Shown here piece after piece: positions 1 to 9,715 of a stretch of 64,000 nt of DNA. A program made the translations under genes and the position numbers. The DNA comes from Mesorhizobium sp. C432A (lineage in GTDB: Bacteria > Pseudomonadota > Alphaproteobacteria > Rhizobiales > Rhizobiaceae): assembly GCF_030323145.1 (NCBI RefSeq), contig NZ_CP100470.1, forward strand, positions 496,001 through 560,000, read 5' to 3'. The notes under the pieces are model-generated. The model had not been told where the DNA came from, did not search any database, and was given only the letters and a program-made list of their open reading frames with translations. Within the stretch, counting starts at the first letter, position 1; every line of letters starts with the position of its first letter.

Positions 1-2
1 CG

Positions 3-257
3 GAATGGCGCTCGACCGATTCCGCCGGCGGCACATCGCTCTGGCTGGAAGGCCCGCGCGGCACCGATTCACGTGGACTGGCCGAGGCCGCGGCGTCGCG
101 CAGCGTCATAATCGAGCCCGGCGATCGTTTCTTCGATCGCACCGAAAAGCCGTCGCGTTTCATGCGCTTGGGCATTTCCTCGATCGCATTGCAGCACATC
201 GAGCCGGGTATTCGCGAGCTCGCGACCGCAGCCAGACGCAGGCCCGCTGCAGCCTGA
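3..257 (+). CDS. C-terminal end of a MocR/PdxR-type regulator (GntR-aminotransferase fusion), partial
   Basis: The reading frame is open from base 3 to a TGA at 255-257 (84 codons), with the start outside the window. The translation contains GGTSLWLEGPRGTD, then SVIIEPGDRFF and RFMRLGISSIALQHIEPGIREL. This is the usual C-terminal end of the fold-type I aminotransferase domain in MocR-family regulators (the LWLEGP, IEPGD and FRLGFSSI-like blocks). MocR proteins join an N-terminal GntR winged helix to a PLP-binding domain and control vitamin B6, GABA or taurine genes. Only the effector-domain tail is visible, so the target cannot be told. It lies about 200 bp upstream of, and in the same direction as, the MttB-family gene, which it could regulate; that is inference. 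Confidence 0.72.
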   Translation, partial: EWRSTDSAGGTSLWLEGPRGTDSRGLAEAAASRSVIIEPGDRFFDRTEKPSRFMRLGISSIALQHIEPGIRELATAARRRPAAA

Positions 258-463
258 TTTGCCTGTGCCGGGGCTTTGAACAGTCCCGGCCCTTGGCATG
301 ATCACCAACATTCTGCATTAGCTCTCTGGCATACTCGGCTGCGTTGACTGGCCCATAGGCTGGGCCAATGGCAACGGCATAGTCGGCTGACAGAGGGACG
401 AAGCAAGCCGACGGTGGACCAATCACCGCGCCGTGTTTCGCGAGCTAAAGGTGGAGTGCCCCC

Positions 464-2068
464 ATGTCAGTGGCTGTTGAAAAGCAGGATGCGGCTCCTA
501 AAGATGCATCAGCCGACCAGCGTTCGCGCCGATCCGGCGGGCGCGAAGCGCGCCGCGCCATGCGGGCCGCACCGCTTGCCGACGATATCCGGCCGGTGCG
601 CGCCGGCCTCGAAGGCGGCAGCTACGGGCCGCTCAACCAGAACGACCAGGAGCGCATCCATGAAGCGGTGCTGACGCTGCTGGAGACCGTCGGCTTCGCC
701 AATGCCATTCCCTCCTGCATCGAGGCGCTGACCGGGGTCGGCGCCGTCTATGGCGATGACGGCCGCGTCCGCTTCCCACGCGGGCTTGTGATGGACACGA
801 TCAGACGAGCCGCGCGGAATTTTACGCTGCACGGCCAGGACCCCAGGCATGACATGCTGATCCAGGGCAAGCGCGTGCATTACGGCACGGCGGGTGCGGC
901 GGTGCATCTGGTCGATGTCGAAAAGCGCGAATACCGCGAGTCGCTGGTGCAGGACATTTACGACGCCGCCCGCCTCGTCGAAGGGCTCGACAACATCCAT
1001 TTCTTCCAGCGGCCCATGGTGCCGCGCGACATTCCCGATCCGCTCGAAATGGACTTCAACACGCTCTATGCCTGCGTGATGGGGACGTCGAAGCATGTCG
1101 GCACCTCGTTCACGGTGCGCGAGAACGTGCAGCCGGCGCTGGAAATGCTTTATGCGATCGCCGGCGGCGAGGAGAATTTCCGCGCCCGGCCGTTCGTGTC
1201 GAACTCCAATTGCTTCGTCGTGCCGCCGATGAAGTTTGCCGAGGACGCCTGCGGCGTGCTCGAAGCCTGTGTCGACGGCGGCATCCCGATCCTGCTTTTA
1301 TCGGCCGGCCAGGCCGGCGCCACCGCTCCCGCGGCGATTGCCGGCGCTGTGGTGCAAGCGGTGGCCGAAGTGCTTGTCGGCCTCATCTACGTCAACGCCA
1401 TCAAGCCCGGGCATCCGGCGATCTTCGGCACCTGGCCGTTCGTCTCCGACCTCAGGACCGGCGCCATGTCGGGCGGCTCGGCCGAGCAGGCAGTGTTGAC
1501 TTCGGCCTGTGCGCAGATGGCGCAGTTCTACGATCTGCCGGGCGGTTCGGCCGCCGGCATGACGGATTCGAAACTGCCCGACATCCAGTCCGGCTATGAA
1601 AAGGGCATCACCGACGTGATGGCCGGCCTTGCCGGCCTCAATCTGGTCTATGAATCGGCCGGTATGCATGCCTCGCTGCTCGGCTTTTGCCTGGAGAGCC
1701 TGATCATAGACAATGACATGCTGGGCCACTGCCTGCGCTGCGTGCGGGGCATCGAAGTGACCGACGAAGCGCTGTCGATCGACACCATCACCGAAGTCTG
1801 CATGAATGGCCCGGGCCACTATCTCGGCAACGAGCAGACGCTGCGCCTGATGCAGACCGAGTATTTTTATCCGGCCGTCGGCGACCGCTTTTCGCCCAAG
1901 GAATGGAACGAGAAGGGCCGGCCCGACATCTTGCAGCGGGCGATCATCGAAAAGAAGCGCGTGCTTGCCGAGCGCTTCCCGCGCCATGTGCCGAAGCTGC
2001 TCGACGACAAATTGCGCGCCCGCTTCGGCGAGATGATCAAGCTGCCACGCAGCGGCATGGGCGGGTAA
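464..2068 (+). CDS. MttB-superfamily (trimethylamine methyltransferase family) corrinoid methyltransferase, non-pyrrolysine
   Basis: A 534-residue protein matching the MttB superfamily along nearly its whole length after an Arg/Ala-rich N-terminus of about 45 residues. Family members move a methyl group from a quaternary or tertiary amine to the cobalt of a corrinoid protein. The true trimethylamine enzyme reads a UAG codon as pyrrolysine. Here the frame has no internal TAG, so this is a non-Pyl member; characterised relatives use glycine betaine or related quaternary amines. The start ATG has a good ribosome site (GGTGGAG, 7 nt upstream). No corrinoid carrier (MttC-like) or RamA-like activator lies nearby, so the methyl acceptor must be encoded elsewhere or differ. 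About 200 bp of non-coding DNA separates it from the upstream MocR end. The substrate is unknown. Confidence 0.85.
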   Translation: MSVAVEKQDAAPKDASADQRSRRSGGREARRAMRAAPLADDIRPVRAGLEGGSYGPLNQNDQERIHEAVLTLLETVGFANAIPSCIEALTGVGAVYGDDGRVRFPRGLVMDTIRRAARNFTLHGQDPRHDMLIQGKRVHYGTAGAAVHLVDVEKREYRESLVQDIYDAARLVEGLDNIHFFQRPMVPRDIPDPLEMDFNTLYACVMGTSKHVGTSFTVRENVQPALEMLYAIAGGEENFRARPFVSNSNCFVVPPMKFAEDACGVLEACVDGGIPILLLSAGQAGATAPAAIAGAVVQAVAEVLVGLIYVNAIKPGHPAIFGTWPFVSDLRTGAMSGGSAEQAVLTSACAQMAQFYDLPGGSAAGMTDSKLPDIQSGYEKGITDVMAGLAGLNLVYESAGMHASLLGFCLESLIIDNDMLGHCLRCVRGIEVTDEALSIDTITEVCMNGPGHYLGNEQTLRLMQTEYFYPAVGDRFSPKEWNEKGRPDILQRAIIEKKRVLAERFPRHVPKLLDDKLRARFGEMIKLPRSGMGG

Positions 2069-2085
2069 GCTTCACCTTACGTAGG

Positions 2086-2484
2086 TCAGTCCGCACTTAA
2101 CCCAAAGCGCTCGACCACTTCGGCGCTGATCAGCTTGCCATGCAGCGCCATCAACACGATCTGGGCATCCAGGCTGTCGCCGGTTTCAAGCGCAGCCTCG
2201 ATGCGGCGCTCAGCGTCCAGCCGCCGCTCCGGCCCATTGGCCTGCTCGAAGGTTTGTGGGCCCGCGATGCAATAGCCAAACAGCTGCGCCACGGACCGGT
2301 AGGCGTCGGGCGGCGGCTCGTCCGGCCAATGATCCTTCATCAAATTGACGATGGTGAGCTTTACCCCCTCAGGGACAAGCGCCGGATGCAGATCGGCGCC
2401 GCGCAGCGCGGTGTCGAGTTCCCGCAAATCGCCGGAGCGACCGAACATGCCGAGGAAACCGATTGAAGAGCGCCGTTTAGTCAC
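2086..2484 (-). CDS. Conserved hypothetical protein
   Basis: Encodes about 132 residues from a GTG preceded by GGAAAG with 7 nt spacing. A longer GTG start at 2514 and an internal ATG at 2448 are possible but have poorer upstream sites. The protein is mixed alpha/beta in appearance, soluble and rich in Leu, Glu and Asp, with no signal peptide or membrane segment. The stretch VKLTIVNLMKDHWPDEPPP and the acidic C-terminal half (RRLDAERRIEAALETG) are its clearest blocks. I do not recognise a named domain. It is convergent with the MttB-family gene (17 bp gap) and co-directional with the upstream flavin oxidase. It may be a small rhizobial lineage-specific protein. Confidence 0.55.
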   Translation of the reverse strand: MTKRRSSIGFLGMFGRSGDLRELDTALRGADLHPALVPEGVKLTIVNLMKDHWPDEPPPDAYRSVAQLFGYCIAGPQTFEQANGPERRLDAERRIEAALETGDSLDAQIVLMALHGKLISAEVVERFGLSAD

Positions 2485-2558
2485 GTTGATACTTTCCGTC
2501 CGATAGCCGACCACTCATATGGGAATGTAGGATCGTTTTTCATCGCCCTTGCGGAGTC

Positions 2559-4040
2559 TCAGGCAAGCCAGGCGTCGAGCCCGAATTCCCGCTGCAACAG
2601 GTCTTCCGCACTTTCCAGCGCGCCCTCGATCCAGCCGTGATTGTTGGACCACGCTTCGCCACAGACATGAATGCCCGGAGCAAGCGTATGGCTCGCCAGT
2701 TTTATACCGGAGATATCTATGCCACGGTCCCAGACATGCGACGCGCCGCCATAGGCCGGCGCACCCCAATCCTGCGCAAACCCGCCGATGGGTTTCGAGA
2801 TGGCGCCGTGTTTGCCATGGACTTCGACCATCTGGCCGTGAAAGGCCTCCAGCGCGGAATGTCCCTCGGCCAAAACCGCAAAACCGTGGCGCCGAGCGAG
2901 CTCAGGCAGCAGTGAGCGCCAGAATACCATGTGCCTGCCATCGCAATAGGCCATGGCGACGCTCCGCCGAATCGTCGCGTCGCGCGCGTCCGCTTTTGTG
3001 AACTGCCATATCTGGCGAGCCGGCAGATCGGTCACGCTGTGGCCGGCCGCGATGCCGTTTCGAGCCCACCATGGGCTGGCATAGCAGGCGGCCAGCGTGA
3101 GCATCGGCCAGGGTTCCGGTGCCGGCAGATCGCTGGGCTGCTCGATGCCGGACTTTTCCAGCAGGGTCCGCAGGGGGCGGACCGGTAACGCCAGCACGAC
3201 CTTGCGCGCCTCGACCGTCCCGCCCTGCCCCTCGACAGACAAGACCATCCCTTGCGCCGAGCGGGCGATGGCGGTCACGGTGTGATCGAGATGGACGGCG
3301 CCGCCGCTGACAGCGATCCGCCCGGCCATTCGCTCCGCAACCGGCTGGAACCCACCATCGGGGGAACAATAGGAGCGGCCGCCGCTCAGCTCGCCGAGCG
3401 CAAGCCTGAACGTCTCGGCGGCGTTGGGTCCGCGCAGGAGCAACGAATAGCCCACCGCGTCCTCGGCAAAAGCCATTTCCTCCGGGGTCAAGACCGTCGC
3501 CAGCACATCCCAAGTCGCCCAATCCGCCAGCTTGCGGCCGCGATAAACGAAGCCTGCGGCGCCGTTCCATTCGGCGCTGCCGAAGGCCTCCGAACCCGGC
3601 AGGATCAGTGCTGCCGCCTTTCGCAGCAGGCGGGACGGGCCTTTTTCCTGCAGCCGACGCGTCACGTCATAGGCAAACAGGCGGCGCGGCGCAAAGCGCG
3701 ATATAGCGGCGTAGGGCAGGCTCCTACCGCGCAGATGGAGCCGGTTGGCGCCGGTGACGACGTCCATACCCGACAGCTTTACATCCAGCGTCGCCATGAG
3801 TTTTTTGAGCAGCCGATGTTGTGGCATCAGCATCATCGCGCCGAGATCGATGCCGAAGTTCGGCTCTCCGGGAAATGAGACCGTGGAGGCCCGACCGCCG
3901 ACGCGACCGGCGGATTCGAAAACTGCGATCCTTGCGGGCTTTTCACTTTGGGACAAGCGCCACGCCAGGAAGAGACCGGCCATGCCCGCGCCGACAATAG
4001 CAATGTCGACCGGGGCAATGTCGATCGGGCTAGGCGGCAA
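2559..4040 (-). CDS. FAD-dependent amine oxidase-family protein
   Basis: A 493-residue flavoprotein. The N-terminus carries the dinucleotide-binding fold (IVGAGMAGLFLA, residues 15-26, followed by an Arg-Val-Gly-Gly-Arg motif near residue 47). The C-terminus ends in the second FAD block, HVCGEAWSNNHGWIEGALESAE, so the arrangement is that of flavin monoamine oxidases. The substrate is not predictable; typical reactions are oxidation of primary amines or L-amino acids to imines with production of H2O2. The only in-frame initiator upstream of the fold is a TTG at 4040-4038, since an in-frame stop lies 30 nt before it, so the start is weakly defined. The gene is divergent from the tiny RiPP-precursor-like gene at 4199, with 158 bp between them, so they could share a regulatory region or be functionally linked. 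Confidence 0.82.
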   Translation of the reverse strand: MPPSPIDIAPVDIAIVGAGMAGLFLAWRLSQSEKPARIAVFESAGRVGGRASTVSFPGEPNFGIDLGAMMLMPQHRLLKKLMATLDVKLSGMDVVTGANRLHLRGRSLPYAAISRFAPRRLFAYDVTRRLQEKGPSRLLRKAAALILPGSEAFGSAEWNGAAGFVYRGRKLADWATWDVLATVLTPEEMAFAEDAVGYSLLLRGPNAAETFRLALGELSGGRSYCSPDGGFQPVAERMAGRIAVSGGAVHLDHTVTAIARSAQGMVLSVEGQGGTVEARKVVLALPVRPLRTLLEKSGIEQPSDLPAPEPWPMLTLAACYASPWWARNGIAAGHSVTDLPARQIWQFTKADARDATIRRSVAMAYCDGRHMVFWRSLLPELARRHGFAVLAEGHSALEAFHGQMVEVHGKHGAISKPIGGFAQDWGAPAYGGASHVWDRGIDISGIKLASHTLAPGIHVCGEAWSNNHGWIEGALESAEDLLQREFGLDAWLA

Positions 4041-4198
4041 GGATACGCCCGTGGCGGAAAACCATCATCATGGACGACGCTCTGGACCCCTCTTGATTTC
4101 GTGTCAAAAAACCCGAAACTGACGAGGACTGCAATGTCATACTGACAGGTGGGATCAGTTGGCGTGCGAGCAGTGATCTAAAACGGGCAACGGGTCCT

Positions 4199-4294
4199 AT
4201 GAAGAAACAGTATCACACACCAGTCATCCGCAAGGCAGGACGACTCTCCGGCATCACAGCCATCGCCGCTTCGTCCGGCCCGCCTCCACCCTGA
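4199..4294 (+). CDS. RiPP-precursor-like 31-residue peptide
   Basis: A short frame, ATG 4199-4201 to TGA 4292-4294. The peptide begins MKKQYHTPVIRKAG and ends ASSGPPPP. Y5-x-x-P8-x-I10-x-x-x-G14-x5-T20 exactly fits the leader motif YxxPxLxxxGxxxxxT that lasso-peptide RRE (PqqD-like) proteins bind. After T20 the remaining 11 residues are small, Ser/Gly/Pro-rich and contain no Asp or Glu, so a classical lasso ring cannot form. No lasso cyclase, peptidase or other RiPP enzyme is in the window apart from, possibly, the divergent flavin oxidase. A strong intrinsic terminator follows 35 bp downstream, supporting a real monocistronic transcript. The ribosome site is weak (CGGGTCCT). Could also be a chance frame, but the motif match and terminator make that unlikely. 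Confidence 0.68.
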   Translation: MKKQYHTPVIRKAGRLSGITAIAASSGPPPP

Positions 4295-4329
4295 GGCCGC
4301 CATCCAAACAAGCTTACGCCAAGGCTTTC

Positions 4330-4356
4330 ATGCCGGCCCGATCAGGCCGGCATTTT
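4330..4356 (+). terminator. Intrinsic terminator of the RiPP-like gene
   Basis: Perfect 9-bp stem (ATGCCGGCC / GGCCGGCAT) with a 6-nt loop (CGATCA), whose last base begins a run of four T on the plus strand. There is no T-run on the minus-strand side, so it serves the plus-strand transcript, i.e. the short gene at 4199-4294, and not the convergent dehydratase. Confidence 0.85.
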
Positions 4357-4372
4357 CATATCAAGCGGGTGC

Positions 4373-6178
4373 TCAGTGGTTGTCCCTCGGCACGCCGCTG
4401 GTATGGGCGACATCCTGGTATTTCACCGCCGGCTTCAGCACCATGCCCTCCGAGAACTGGTCGACCATGGAGCGCTGGATCTCCTGCCATGGCGTCTGAT
4501 GCTTGGGATAATGATAGCCGCCATCGACCTGCAGTTCGGCACGGCGGCGCGTGATTTCCTCGTCGGTGACGAGGATGTTGGCAGTGCCTTTCCGTAAATC
4601 GATGCGCACACGGTCGCCGGTCTTGAGCAGCGCCAGGCCGCCGCCAATGGCGGCTTCCGGCGAAGCGTTGAGGATAGAGGGCGAGCCCGATGTGCCCGAC
4701 TGGCGGCCATCGCCGATGCAGGCCAGCGCGTGAATGCCCTTCTTGATGAGATAGGCGGGCGGCTGCATGTTGACCACCTCGGCGCCGCCGGGATAGCCGA
4801 TCGGGCCGGCCCCGCGCATGAACAGGATGGTGTGCTCGTCGATGCCTTGCGCCGGATCGTCGATGCGGGCGTGGTAGTCCTCGGGACCGTCAAAGACCAT
4901 GGCGTTGCCTTCGAAGGCTTCCGGGTCGTTCGGGTTGGAGAGATAGCGCTCGCGGAATTCCGGCGAGATGCCGCTCATCTTCATGATTGCGGAATCGAAC
5001 AGATTGCCGCTGAGATTGATGAAGCCGGCATTGGCCTTCAGCGGCTCGGCGACGGCGCGGATGACGTCGGTGTTCTCGTTGGCGACACCCTTGCAATTGT
5101 CACCGATAGTCTTGCCATTGACGGTCATCGCTTCGGGATAAGGCAGCAGCTTGGCCTTCATCAACTCGGCCACCACAGCCGGCACGCCGCCGGCATGGTG
5201 ATAGTCTTCGCCGAGATATTCGCCCGATGGCTGCAGATTGACGATGAGCGGCACATGGAGGCCGACCGTCTGCCAGTCGTCATTGGTGAGCGGCACGCCG
5301 AGATGACGGGCAATCGCGTTGAGGTGGATCGGGGCATTGGTCGAGCCGCCAATCGCCGAATTGACGACAATGGCGTTCTCGAAGGCCTTGCGCGTCATGA
5401 TGTCGGACGGCTTCAGATCCTCATGCACCATCTCGACGATGCGCTTGCCGGTCTCATAGGAGATCTGGCCGCGCTCGCGGTAGGGTGCGGGAATGGCGGC
5501 CGAACCCGGCAATTGCATGCCGAGCGCCTCTGCCAGCGAGTTCATCGTGGTGGCGGTGCCCATGGTGTTGCAATAGCCGGTCGACGGCGCCGATGAGGCG
5601 ACGATGTCCATGAACTCGTCATAGTCAATCTCGCCGGCGGAGAGCCGCTGGCGCGATTCCCAGACGATGGTGCCGGATCCCGTGCGCTTGCCTTTGTGCC
5701 AGCCATTGAGCATCGGTCCGACCGAAAGTGCTATGGCCGGAATATTGACGGTGGCCGCCGCCATCAGCAGCGCCGGCGTGGTTTTGTCGCAGCCGATGGT
5801 CAGTACGACGCCGTCGAGCGGATAGCCGTAAAGCACTTCGACCAGGCCGAGATAGGCAAGGTTGCGGTCCAGTGCCGCGGTCGGGCGCTTGCCGGTCTCC
5901 TGGATCGGATGGCACGGGAATTCGAAGGGGATGCCGCCCATCGAGACGATGCCTTCGCGCACGCGCTTGGCGAGCTCGATATGATGGCGGTTGCATGGCG
6001 ACAGATCCGAGCCGGTCTGGGCGATGCCGATCAGCGGCTTGCCCGACATCAGCTCGGCCCGCGTCAGGCCGTAGTTCAGGTAGCGCTCGAGGTAGAGCGC
6101 GGTCATGCCTGGATTGTCGGGATTGTCGAACCACTCCTGCGAGCGAAACTTCTTCTTTCCGGTGGGGGCGCCTGCCAT
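4373..6178 (-). CDS. IlvD/Edd-family [2Fe-2S] dehydratase, probably for a sugar acid
   Basis: A 601-residue protein of the dihydroxy-acid/6-phosphogluconate dehydratase family. Three Cys placed as [2Fe-2S] ligands are visible: C62 (LSPCNRHH), C130 ([12 protein letters not shown]) and C203 (GYCNTMGTA). K132 fits the carbamylated Mg-binding Lys of structurally known L-arabinonate/D-xylonate dehydratases. These enzymes convert an aldonate to its 2-keto-3-deoxy form. It differs clearly from the second family member at 39932, which is the E. coli-like IlvD, so a sugar-acid role is favoured over branched-chain amino-acid synthesis. Of two adjacent ATGs, the second (6178) is chosen because GGAG lies 6 nt before it. 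A 15-bp palindrome just upstream suggests GntR-type control. Confidence 0.85.
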   Translation of the reverse strand: MAGAPTGKKKFRSQEWFDNPDNPGMTALYLERYLNYGLTRAELMSGKPLIGIAQTGSDLSPCNRHHIELAKRVREGIVSMGGIPFEFPCHPIQETGKRPTAALDRNLAYLGLVEVLYGYPLDGVVLTIGCDKTTPALLMAAATVNIPAIALSVGPMLNGWHKGKRTGSGTIVWESRQRLSAGEIDYDEFMDIVASSAPSTGYCNTMGTATTMNSLAEALGMQLPGSAAIPAPYRERGQISYETGKRIVEMVHEDLKPSDIMTRKAFENAIVVNSAIGGSTNAPIHLNAIARHLGVPLTNDDWQTVGLHVPLIVNLQPSGEYLGEDYHHAGGVPAVVAELMKAKLLPYPEAMTVNGKTIGDNCKGVANENTDVIRAVAEPLKANAGFINLSGNLFDSAIMKMSGISPEFRERYLSNPNDPEAFEGNAMVFDGPEDYHARIDDPAQGIDEHTILFMRGAGPIGYPGGAEVVNMQPPAYLIKKGIHALACIGDGRQSGTSGSPSILNASPEAAIGGGLALLKTGDRVRIDLRKGTANILVTDEEITRRRAELQVDGGYHYPKHQTPWQEIQRSMVDQFSEGMVLKPAVKYQDVAHTSGVPRDNH

Positions 6179-6190
6179 CATGGTCTCCGT

Positions 6191-6205
6191 ATTTGTAAGA
6201 CAAAT
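6191..6205. promoter_or_regulatory. Perfect palindrome, candidate GntR-family operator
   Basis: ATTTGT-AAG-ACAAAT, a perfect 6-3-6 inverted repeat 12 bp upstream of the dehydratase start. Spacing and core (TTGTnnnACAA) resemble operators of FadR/GntR-type repressors that govern sugar-acid genes. The regulator gene itself is not in the window. Confidence 0.55.
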
Positions 6206-6321
6206 CGATATGGCAACGCGCGGAAGCAGGCAAGAGGGCGCACCGTCGCAACCGGACTTTGGTGCGATAGACACAGACCAGACCGTGCGTTAGGCCTTCG
6301 AAGTCTGTCCGGGAGGTGTCG

Positions 6322-6780
6322 ATGGCTTTGGTGATCGAAGGCGAGGAACGCATTGCCGCCCCCCTGCAGAAAGTGTGGGACGCGCTGAACGATCCGAAGG
6401 TTTTGCAGGCGACCATTCCCGGCTGCCAGCACCTGGAGATGAAATCGCCGACCGAAATGGCGGCGACGGTGGTGTTGAAGATCGGACCGATCAAGGCGAC
6501 ATTCAACGGCGAGGTGACGTTGAAGAACCTGAAGCCGCCGCACTCCTACACCATCCAGGGCGAGGGCAAGGGCGGTATTGCCGGCTTCGCCAAGGGTGGC
6601 GCCGACGTGACGCTGACGGCGGACGGGCCGGATGCGACGGTCCTCAAATACGCGGCCAAGGCCGAAGTCGGCGGCAAGATCGCCCAACTCGGCAGCCGGC
6701 TCATCGAATCGACTTCGAAGAAGCTGGCCTTGCAGTTCTTTTCAAGCTTTGGCGAGAAGGTGGGTTCCCCTCCCCCTTGA
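6322..6780 (+). CDS. CoxG-like SRPBCC protein (CO dehydrogenase subunit G family)
   Basis: A 152-residue START/SRPBCC-fold protein. Family hallmarks are the opening EGEERIAAPLQKVWDALNDP, followed by IPGCQHLE and the TFNGEVTLKNL strand. CoxG in Oligotropha anchors or recruits molybdenum CO dehydrogenase to the membrane; many paralogues sit near other molybdenum hydroxylases or alone. No coxMSL or xanthine-dehydrogenase-type genes are nearby, so this is an orphan and its partner is unknown. The start ATG at 6322 is chosen because GGAGG lies 5 nt upstream; a GTG at 6316 overlaps that site. It is divergent from the dehydratase (143 bp) and its stop codon lies in the loop of an 8-bp hairpin. Confidence 0.82.
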   Translation: MALVIEGEERIAAPLQKVWDALNDPKVLQATIPGCQHLEMKSPTEMAATVVLKIGPIKATFNGEVTLKNLKPPHSYTIQGEGKGGIAGFAKGGADVTLTADGPDATVLKYAAKAEVGGKIAQLGSRLIESTSKKLALQFFSSFGEKVGSPPP

Positions 6781-6788
6781 GGGGAGGG
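6768..6788. repeat. GC-rich hairpin between convergent genes
   Basis: CCCTCCCC-CTTGA-GGGGAGGG, a perfect 8-bp stem whose loop contains the stop of the CoxG-like gene. There is no T-run on either side. The arms match part of the repeat found at 26048-26097 and 39869-39916. It may act as a bidirectional mRNA 3' end stabiliser. Confidence 0.5.
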
Positions 6789-6797
6789 ATATCCGAG

Positions 6798-7988
<1,191 letters not shown>

Positions 7989-8065
7989 GCATTGTTCCCT
8001 AGGCGTTTGGCTGCGGCTCAGATAGTGCAGATTGGCAGCGACTCCAAGCACCACCGGTGTCCGCC

Positions 8066-9070
8066 TCACCCTGCCAGGCCAACCGCTAGGTAGGTGAGCG
8101 CCGAAATTGCAGCCGTGGCCGGCAAGGTGACGATCCAGGCGATGACGATGTTGCCGGCAATGCCCCAGCGCACGGCCGAGACGCGACGGGCAGCGCCGAC
8201 ACCGATGATGGCCCCGGTGATCGTATGGGTGGTCGACACGGGGACGCCAAGCCAGGTGGCGGCAAACAGGGTGATGGCGCCGCCGGTCTCGGCGCAGAAG
8301 CCCTGCATCGGGTTCAACCGGGTGATCTTCGAGCCCATCGTGTGGACGATGCGCCAGCCGCCGAACAAAGTGCCGAGCGCCAGTGCTGTCTGACAGGTGA
8401 GGACGACCCACAGCGGCACGTAGAACGTCCCGCCGAGCATGCCTTGCGAATAGAGCAGCACGGCGATGATGCCCATGGTTTTCTGGGCGTCGTTGCCGCC
8501 GTGCCCTAGCGAATAAAGCGAGGCCGAAAAGAACTGCATGACGCGGAAAGTGCTGTCGACGGCGAACGGTGTCTGGCGCACGAACAGCCAGGAAACGGCC
8601 AGGATGAGGACCAGCGCCAGAACAAACCCTGTCGCCGGCGACACGACGATTGCGGCGACCGTCTTGCCAAGCCCGGTCCAGACGATGGCGCCGGGCCCAG
8701 CCTTTGCAACGCCGGCGCCGACAAGCCCGCCGATCAGGGCATGCGAACTGCTGGACGGGATGCCGGCAATCCAGGTGACGATGTTCCAGACGATAGCGCC
8801 GACGAGCGCCGAGAAGATCACCGCCGGCGTGACGATGCTGACGTCGACGATACCTTTTCCCACGGTTTCAGCCACGTGAAGGCCGAAGAACATGAAGGCG
8901 ATGAAATTGAAGAAAGCCGCCCACAGGACCGCATATTGCGGTCTCAGCACGCGGGTGGAGACGATGGTGGCGATGGAGTTCGCTGCATCGTGCAGGCCGT
9001 TGAGAAAATCGAAAAACAGCGCGACGGCGACAAGGCCGATCAGCACGGGAAAGGCGATGGTGGCTTCCAT
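8066..9070 (-). CDS. pit: Low-affinity inorganic phosphate transporter, PiT family
   Basis: A 334-residue inner-membrane protein with the duplicated PiT signatures: LNGLHDAANSIATIVSTR near residue 24 and LGHGGNDAQKTMGIIA in the middle, then GVPVSTTHTITGAI near the end. Alternating hydrophobic segments run the full length. It imports phosphate (or metal phosphate) with protons. The upstream gene, a DUF47 protein, ends 3 bp before this start, so the two are almost certainly co-transcribed and translationally coupled, an arrangement widespread in bacteria. Confidence 0.93.
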   Translation of the reverse strand: MEATIAFPVLIGLVAVALFFDFLNGLHDAANSIATIVSTRVLRPQYAVLWAAFFNFIAFMFFGLHVAETVGKGIVDVSIVTPAVIFSALVGAIVWNIVTWIAGIPSSSSHALIGGLVGAGVAKAGPGAIVWTGLGKTVAAIVVSPATGFVLALVLILAVSWLFVRQTPFAVDSTFRVMQFFSASLYSLGHGGNDAQKTMGIIAVLLYSQGMLGGTFYVPLWVVLTCQTALALGTLFGGWRIVHTMGSKITRLNPMQGFCAETGGAITLFAATWLGVPVSTTHTITGAIIGVGAARRVSAVRWGIAGNIVIAWIVTLPATAAISALTYLAVGLAG

Positions 9071-9073
9071 TGC

Positions 9074-9715
9074 CTAAACGTTCTCGATGACGATGCCGCT
9101 GATCTCGTTGGCGACGTCCTCAAAGCGGTCGACCACCTTCTCCAGCTGGCCGTAGATCTCCGAGCCGATCAGGTAGGCCATCGGATCGCTGCGGCCATGC
9201 CGCTTGAACAGGTCCTTCAATCCCTGCTCATGCAGATCGTCGGCGCGGCTTTCGACGCGCATCACCTCTTCGGCGATGGCGTTGAGGCGTACCGTGTGCG
9301 TGCCGACCTTGCTGAGCAGCGGGATCGCTTCGGCAACCAGCCTGGAGGCGGCAACGATGACGCCACCCATCTCCTGCATCAGCGGGTCGAATTCCTTCTT
9401 TTCGAACAGCTTCACCGTCTTGACGGTCTTGTGCATCATGTCGATGGCGTCATCCATCGACTGGATCAGGTCCTTGATGTCGCCGCGATCGAAGGGCGTG
9501 ATGAAGGAACGCCGCACCGCCAGCAGCACTTCGGCCGTGATATGATCGGCCTCGTCCTCGAGATCGATGATCTTCTGGCACCAACGATCGATGTCCTTGC
9601 CCTGCAGGAGCTGCTCCAGCGCCTCGGCGCCGCCGACCACGGTGCGGGAATGCCGTTCAAAGAGGTCGAAGAAGCGATCTTCGCGCGGCAAAAGCTTGCG
9701 GAACCAGCCCAGCAT
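9074..9715 (-). CDS. DUF47/PhoU-like phosphate transport accessory protein
   Basis: A 213-residue all-helical protein beginning MLGWFRKLLPREDRFFDLF, the standard opening of the DUF47 (TIGR00153) family, and continuing with ADHITAEVL and TPFDRGDIKDLIQSMDDAIDMM. The fold is like PhoU, and the gene nearly always precedes a PiT transporter, as here (3 bp). It is thought to modulate Pit activity. The ATG at 9715 follows GAGGAG with 7 nt spacing; extending to 9787 would add 24 residues unlike the family. Confidence 0.9.
   Translation of the reverse strand: MLGWFRKLLPREDRFFDLFERHSRTVVGGAEALEQLLQGKDIDRWCQKIIDLEDEADHITAEVLLAVRRSFITPFDRGDIKDLIQSMDDAIDMMHKTVKTVKLFEKKEFDPLMQEMGGVIVAASRLVAEAIPLLSKVGTHTVRLNAIAEEVMRVESRADDLHEQGLKDLFKRHGRSDPMAYLIGSEIYGQLEKVVDRFEDVANEISGIVIENV

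Noticed and set aside
464..2068. Pyrrolysine-containing trimethylamine methyltransferase
   Set aside because: There is no in-frame TAG and no pyl genes in the window.
4199..4294. True lasso-peptide precursor
   Set aside because: The core has no Asp or Glu for the ring, no Gly/Ser/Cys start after a clean Thr-2 site is obvious, and no asparagine-synthetase-like cyclase or peptidase is in the window.
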